From assembly GCA_030826005.1 (NCBI GenBank), contig JAPJOW010000080.1, forward strand, positions 1 through 17,117: a DNA stretch of 17,117 nucleotides, in the 5' to 3' direction. The notes beneath the pieces were generated by a model, which worked only from the letters and a program-made list of their open reading frames with translations, was not told the DNA's origin and did not search any database. Below, piece by piece: positions 15,216 to 17,117 of this stretch. The stretch comes from Aliterella sp. RAGGC_92 (GTDB lineage: Bacteria; Cyanobacteriota; Cyanobacteriia; Cyanobacteriales; Chroococcidiopsidaceae). The position numbers and the translations under genes are program-made. Each line of letters begins with the position of its first letter. Position 1 is the stretch's first letter.

Positions 15216-15243
15216 TAGGGGGCGTAAAGCATTACGCCCCCTA
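15216..15243. terminator. perfect hairpin between convergent genes, probable bidirectional terminator
   Basis: TAGGGGGCGTAA (15216-15227), loop AGCA, TTACGCCCCCTA (15232-15243) form a perfect 12-bp stem. It lies 68 bp after the ABC transporter stop and 6 bp after the stop of the convergent secreted-protein gene, where a terminator for both is expected. The T-tracts are short (CCTTTTC on the plus side), so it could equally be a dispersed palindromic repeat; both may be true. Confidence 0.6.
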
Positions 15244-15249
15244 ACCTTT

Positions 15250-15663
15250 TCAACGCAACCATCCCCAAGTGGGAATAGATTTATTTGGCGTAGGGCTTAA
15301 ACTTTTTACTTGGGGTGCGGGTTCGTCTTCTATCAACATATCTTCTAGCAACTCGGTTACTTCCTCCCCGCTATCAGAATTATTTAACTGCTGCGATAAA
15401 ATATTTAATTCGCTATTAATAACTTGTTGGGCTTGGGTATCGTTTTTTGTCGTCGCTAATTGCGAATGCAAATCTAATAGCCCACTGCGTAATAGCTTTG
15501 TATCGGCAGACTTAGGTAATTGCTTAACCATTTGGGTAATAGCTACTTGAGTTTCTTGGGCTACAGAAACTCCCTTAGTTGGCGCGGCATCCCCAGCCGG
15601 AGTGAAAAGCATTAAAGTGGAAAATAGTAAACAAGCTGTACACATATTGTTACTTAACCTCAA
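15250..15663 (-). CDS. small secreted protein, unrecognised
   Basis: The product is 137 residues from a TTG at 15661-15663, or 131 from the ATG at 15645. The longer form gives a signal peptide with a basic residue (MRLSNN), a hydrophobic core CTACLLFSTLMLF and a likely signal peptidase I cut after PAGDA. The shorter one has GAGG twelve bases before its ATG but no positive charge. I cannot separate the two. The mature part is polar and helical (TQMVKQLPKSADTKLLRSGL, LHSQLATTKNDTQAQQVINS), then an acidic EEVTELLEDMLIEDEPAP segment and a Pro/Ser-rich end. It is probably periplasmic. I recognise no family. It is divergent from the riboswitch operon and convergent with the ABC transporter. Confidence 0.65.
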   Translation of the reverse strand: MRLSNNMCTACLLFSTLMLFTPAGDAAPTKGVSVAQETQVAITQMVKQLPKSADTKLLRSGLLDLHSQLATTKNDTQAQQVINSELNILSQQLNNSDSGEEVTELLEDMLIEDEPAPQVKSLSPTPNKSIPTWGWLR

Positions 15664-15713
15664 GACTAATTAGCATTACATTTTACTGTTAGTTTTGGCG
15701 ATCGCAACGGTGT

Positions 15714-15719
15714 TAGAAT
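15714..15719 (+). promoter_or_regulatory. candidate -10 of the cobalamin riboswitch transcript
   Basis: TAGAAT at 15714-15719 would start transcription near 15726, just before the first base of the predicted P1 stem. No good -35 is present at 17 bp; TAGTTT (15690-15695) is the nearest weak match. The fit to the riboswitch 5' end is the main support. Confidence 0.35.
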
Positions 15720-15730
15720 GATTGCCTAAC

Positions 15731-15846
15731 GCGATTGATTCTAGTGGAAGTAACTAGAGGTAAAGGGAAAGTTTGGTGAAATTCCAACGCTGTTCCGCAA
15801 CTGTGATGAGGTTAAAGCCTTTAAGTCAGAATGCCTGCGATCGCAA
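15731..15846 (+). ncRNA. cobalamin (B12) riboswitch
   Basis: Conserved aptamer blocks appear in the right order: AAAGGGAA, then TTTGGTGAAATTCCAA, then GCTGTTCCGCAACTGTGA, then AAGTCAGAATGCCTGC (15823-15838), the B12-box region. GCGAT (15731-15735) can pair with ATCGC (15840-15844) as the closing P1 stem. The gene behind it, cbtB, is a known B12-riboswitch target. The translation start follows closely, with GAGGA at 15864-15868, and no Rho-independent terminator is seen, so control is probably by hiding the ribosome-binding site when cobalamin is bound. The 3' expression platform is not resolved. Confidence 0.92.
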
Positions 15847-15877
15847 ACTCTACATTAATGTGCGAGGAACACTGGTT

Positions 15878-16072
15878 GTGAGAGCTACAAATAATCTTAA
15901 TTACGTTCAAAATCGGGCGATTGATTGGACTTTATCGTTGCCCGTACAGTTGACACTATATACTTCGCTGTGCGCTTTGACGCTGTGGACGGTATATTTT
16001 TCCACTTACCCCGCCGCCCACGATTCGATGCACTCTTTGCGCCACCACACTTTAACGATTAGCTGTCATTAA
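15878..16072 (+). CDS. cbtB: CbtB-type cobalt transporter subunit
   Basis: This 64-residue single-span protein has a short N-terminal tail, one membrane helix (about 21-43, SLPVQLTLYTSLCALTLWTVYF) and a His-rich end PAAHDSMHSLRHHTLTISCH. The HD..H..RH...CH ending is the signature of CbtB, a small subunit of a cobalt uptake system. The His and Cys probably bind the metal. The start is the GTG at 15878, with GAGGA nine bases upstream. The open frame extends back to 15773, but that part lies in the riboswitch and is not protein-like. A second in-frame GTG at 15860 is less well placed. Five bases separate it from the next gene. No CbtA is visible in the window. Confidence 0.87.
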   Translation: MRATNNLNYVQNRAIDWTLSLPVQLTLYTSLCALTLWTVYFSTYPAAHDSMHSLRHHTLTISCH

Positions 16073-16077
16073 GCATC

Positions 16078-17117
16078 ATGTCAAAATCTCAGCGCTCGGC
16101 GCTCATTATAACCTTTACAGGTTTGATGAGCTTACTTTTGTTGGCAGTTGTGGGTATATCTCAAACACCGCCGCCCGCGATTCAACTAACTACAAATCCA
16201 CCAATTGGACAATTTTACCCTTTTGAAGCGGAAGCTCTAACGCCTCAATCGCCTACCTTACTGACGTTGACAGCGCGAAATCCCGCCGGGGAATTGTTGA
16301 CAAATAGTTTATTTAAAATTCAAATATTTACGCCGCCTCCTACTCCTTTTTTATCAACAGATTTTCCGGTTGCCGAAGGTACGAAGCTACTAGAATTAAA
16401 GGCGATCGCTCCTGAAGGTAAAGTTCAATTTCAACAAATGCTGCCAATTCGGGGCAAATACCAGTTAGCAGTAAGTGTTACGCCAATTCTTGCCAATCAG
16501 TTTAGCCCCATCGAGCAAACTTTAACTTTAGATATCCCAGAAAATCCCGTTAAGTATCGCAATTACTTAATTTTACTAGCAGTTTTATTAGCCGTTGGGA
16601 TTGGGGGCGGTTGGGTAATGGGTAAACAACCTTTACCCCAACAAGGGGAAATTGCCCCAGCCAAAGTACGATTATTATTGAGTGGAGCGGTGTTAGTAGC
16701 GATCGCCAGCTTGCTTGTAGTTAATGTTAGCGCCGAAGTATCCAAGTCTCACGATCATGCTCATTCCTCACCTAAAGAAACCGCCGTTAGCAACAATTCC
16801 CAGCTACAAGTAAAAATAAGCGGCGACAATCTCACCGCCGTAGGAGAATTAGCTAATTTACAAGTTGAAGCTATCGAGCCAAAAACTAATCAGCCGCTAA
16901 CAGATGCAATTTTTAAAGTTAAAACAACTCAATTAGAAAATAACTGGGTAGCTTTCGCTTATCAAGGCATTCCCGATGCTACGGGTAAGTTAAACTGGCA
17001 GCAACAATTTTTTGATGGCGCACCGCATAAGTTAGAAGTAGAAGTTATCCCATCTGCAAATAGCCAATTTAAACCCGTTGTCGCTACCGAGGAAATTGAA
17101 GTAGCGGCGGTGGCTAC
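16078..17117 (+). CDS. membrane-anchored protein with two similar beta-rich domains, partial at 3' end
   Basis: The frame is open from the ATG at 16078 to the window edge (346 residues visible), so the stop is missing. An N-terminal helix (about 8-26, signal anchor) leads to an extracytoplasmic domain (about 40-157). Two membrane helices follow (about 163-182 and 198-217), then a His-containing linker SKSHDHAHSS (222-231), then a second domain (about 240 onwards). The domains resemble each other: ARNPAGELLTNSLFKI against AIEPKTNQPLTDAIFKV, and EGKVQFQQ...KYQLAVSVTP against TGKLNWQQ...PHKLEVEVIP. The folds look like immunoglobulin- or YtkA-like beta sandwiches. Its place behind cbtB and the riboswitch suggests a part in cobalt uptake. 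I cannot name the family. Confidence 0.75.
   Translation, partial: MSKSQRSALIITFTGLMSLLLLAVVGISQTPPPAIQLTTNPPIGQFYPFEAEALTPQSPTLLTLTARNPAGELLTNSLFKIQIFTPPPTPFLSTDFPVAEGTKLLELKAIAPEGKVQFQQMLPIRGKYQLAVSVTPILANQFSPIEQTLTLDIPENPVKYRNYLILLAVLLAVGIGGGWVMGKQPLPQQGEIAPAKVRLLLSGAVLVAIASLLVVNVSAEVSKSHDHAHSSPKETAVSNNSQLQVKISGDNLTAVGELANLQVEAIEPKTNQPLTDAIFKVKTTQLENNWVAFAYQGIPDATGKLNWQQQFFDGAPHKLEVEVIPSANSQFKPVVATEEIEVAAVA

Noticed and set aside
15014..15268. Minus-strand open frame across the ABC transporter 3' end
   Set aside because: It overlaps the conserved ATPase domain and the hairpin, and shows no protein-like features.
15773..15877. Upstream in-frame extension of cbtB to a TTG at 15773
   Set aside because: It lies inside the cobalamin riboswitch core and its translation does not resemble CbtB; the GTG at 15878 has a well-placed GAGGA.

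Overview
The window comes from a cyanobacterial chromosome. I count 21 copies of the HIP1 octamer GCGATCGC in 17 kb, which is typical of many cyanobacteria. The gene content agrees: a DUF3155 protein, a CCB2/CCB4-type cytochrome b6f assembly factor, a DUF3611 protein, a BvdR-type biliverdin reductase and a DUF2887 (Rpn-family) protein are all families I associate with this phylum. Base composition looks even across the window, and I see no insertion sequence, tRNA, rRNA, CRISPR array or phage module.

Layout, left to right. 75-389 (+) is a small basic DUF3155 protein. 523-1446 (-) is a two-gene unit in which a PadR-type regulator precedes the b6f cofactor-assembly protein. A long regulatory gap (1447-1898) is followed by a DUF3611 membrane protein and serS (+). 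An unrecognised six-helix membrane protein lies on the minus strand (3861-4526), next to a mostly empty 577-bp stretch. Then come rseP and nth (+), which overlap by GTGA, and a mazEF toxin-antitoxin pair (-) with an 18-bp palindromic operator. The minus-strand pair 8629-10050 and 7628-8614 consists of a membrane protein with a voltage-sensor-like helix pattern followed by bvdR.

On the plus strand, an M16 zinc peptidase is followed 7 bp later by a fructosamine-kinase-like protein, then a DUF2887 nuclease-like protein with a tandem-repeat tail, then a single ABC half-transporter with Asp at the catalytic Walker B position. A perfect 12-bp-stem hairpin separates the ABC gene from a convergent small secreted protein. 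The right end holds a cobalamin riboswitch driving cbtB and a large membrane-anchored protein that runs off the window.

Most of the window is housekeeping: translation (serS), DNA repair (nth), membrane proteolysis (rseP), photosynthetic complex assembly (ccb) and bilin metabolism (bvdR). The two regions most worth attention are the riboswitch operon and the gene upstream of bvdR. In the operon, CbtB is paired with an uncharacterised protein made of two similar beta-rich domains, two central membrane helices and a His-rich linker, which may be a cobalt-uptake component. The gene upstream of bvdR looks like a voltage-sensor fold with a large insertion.
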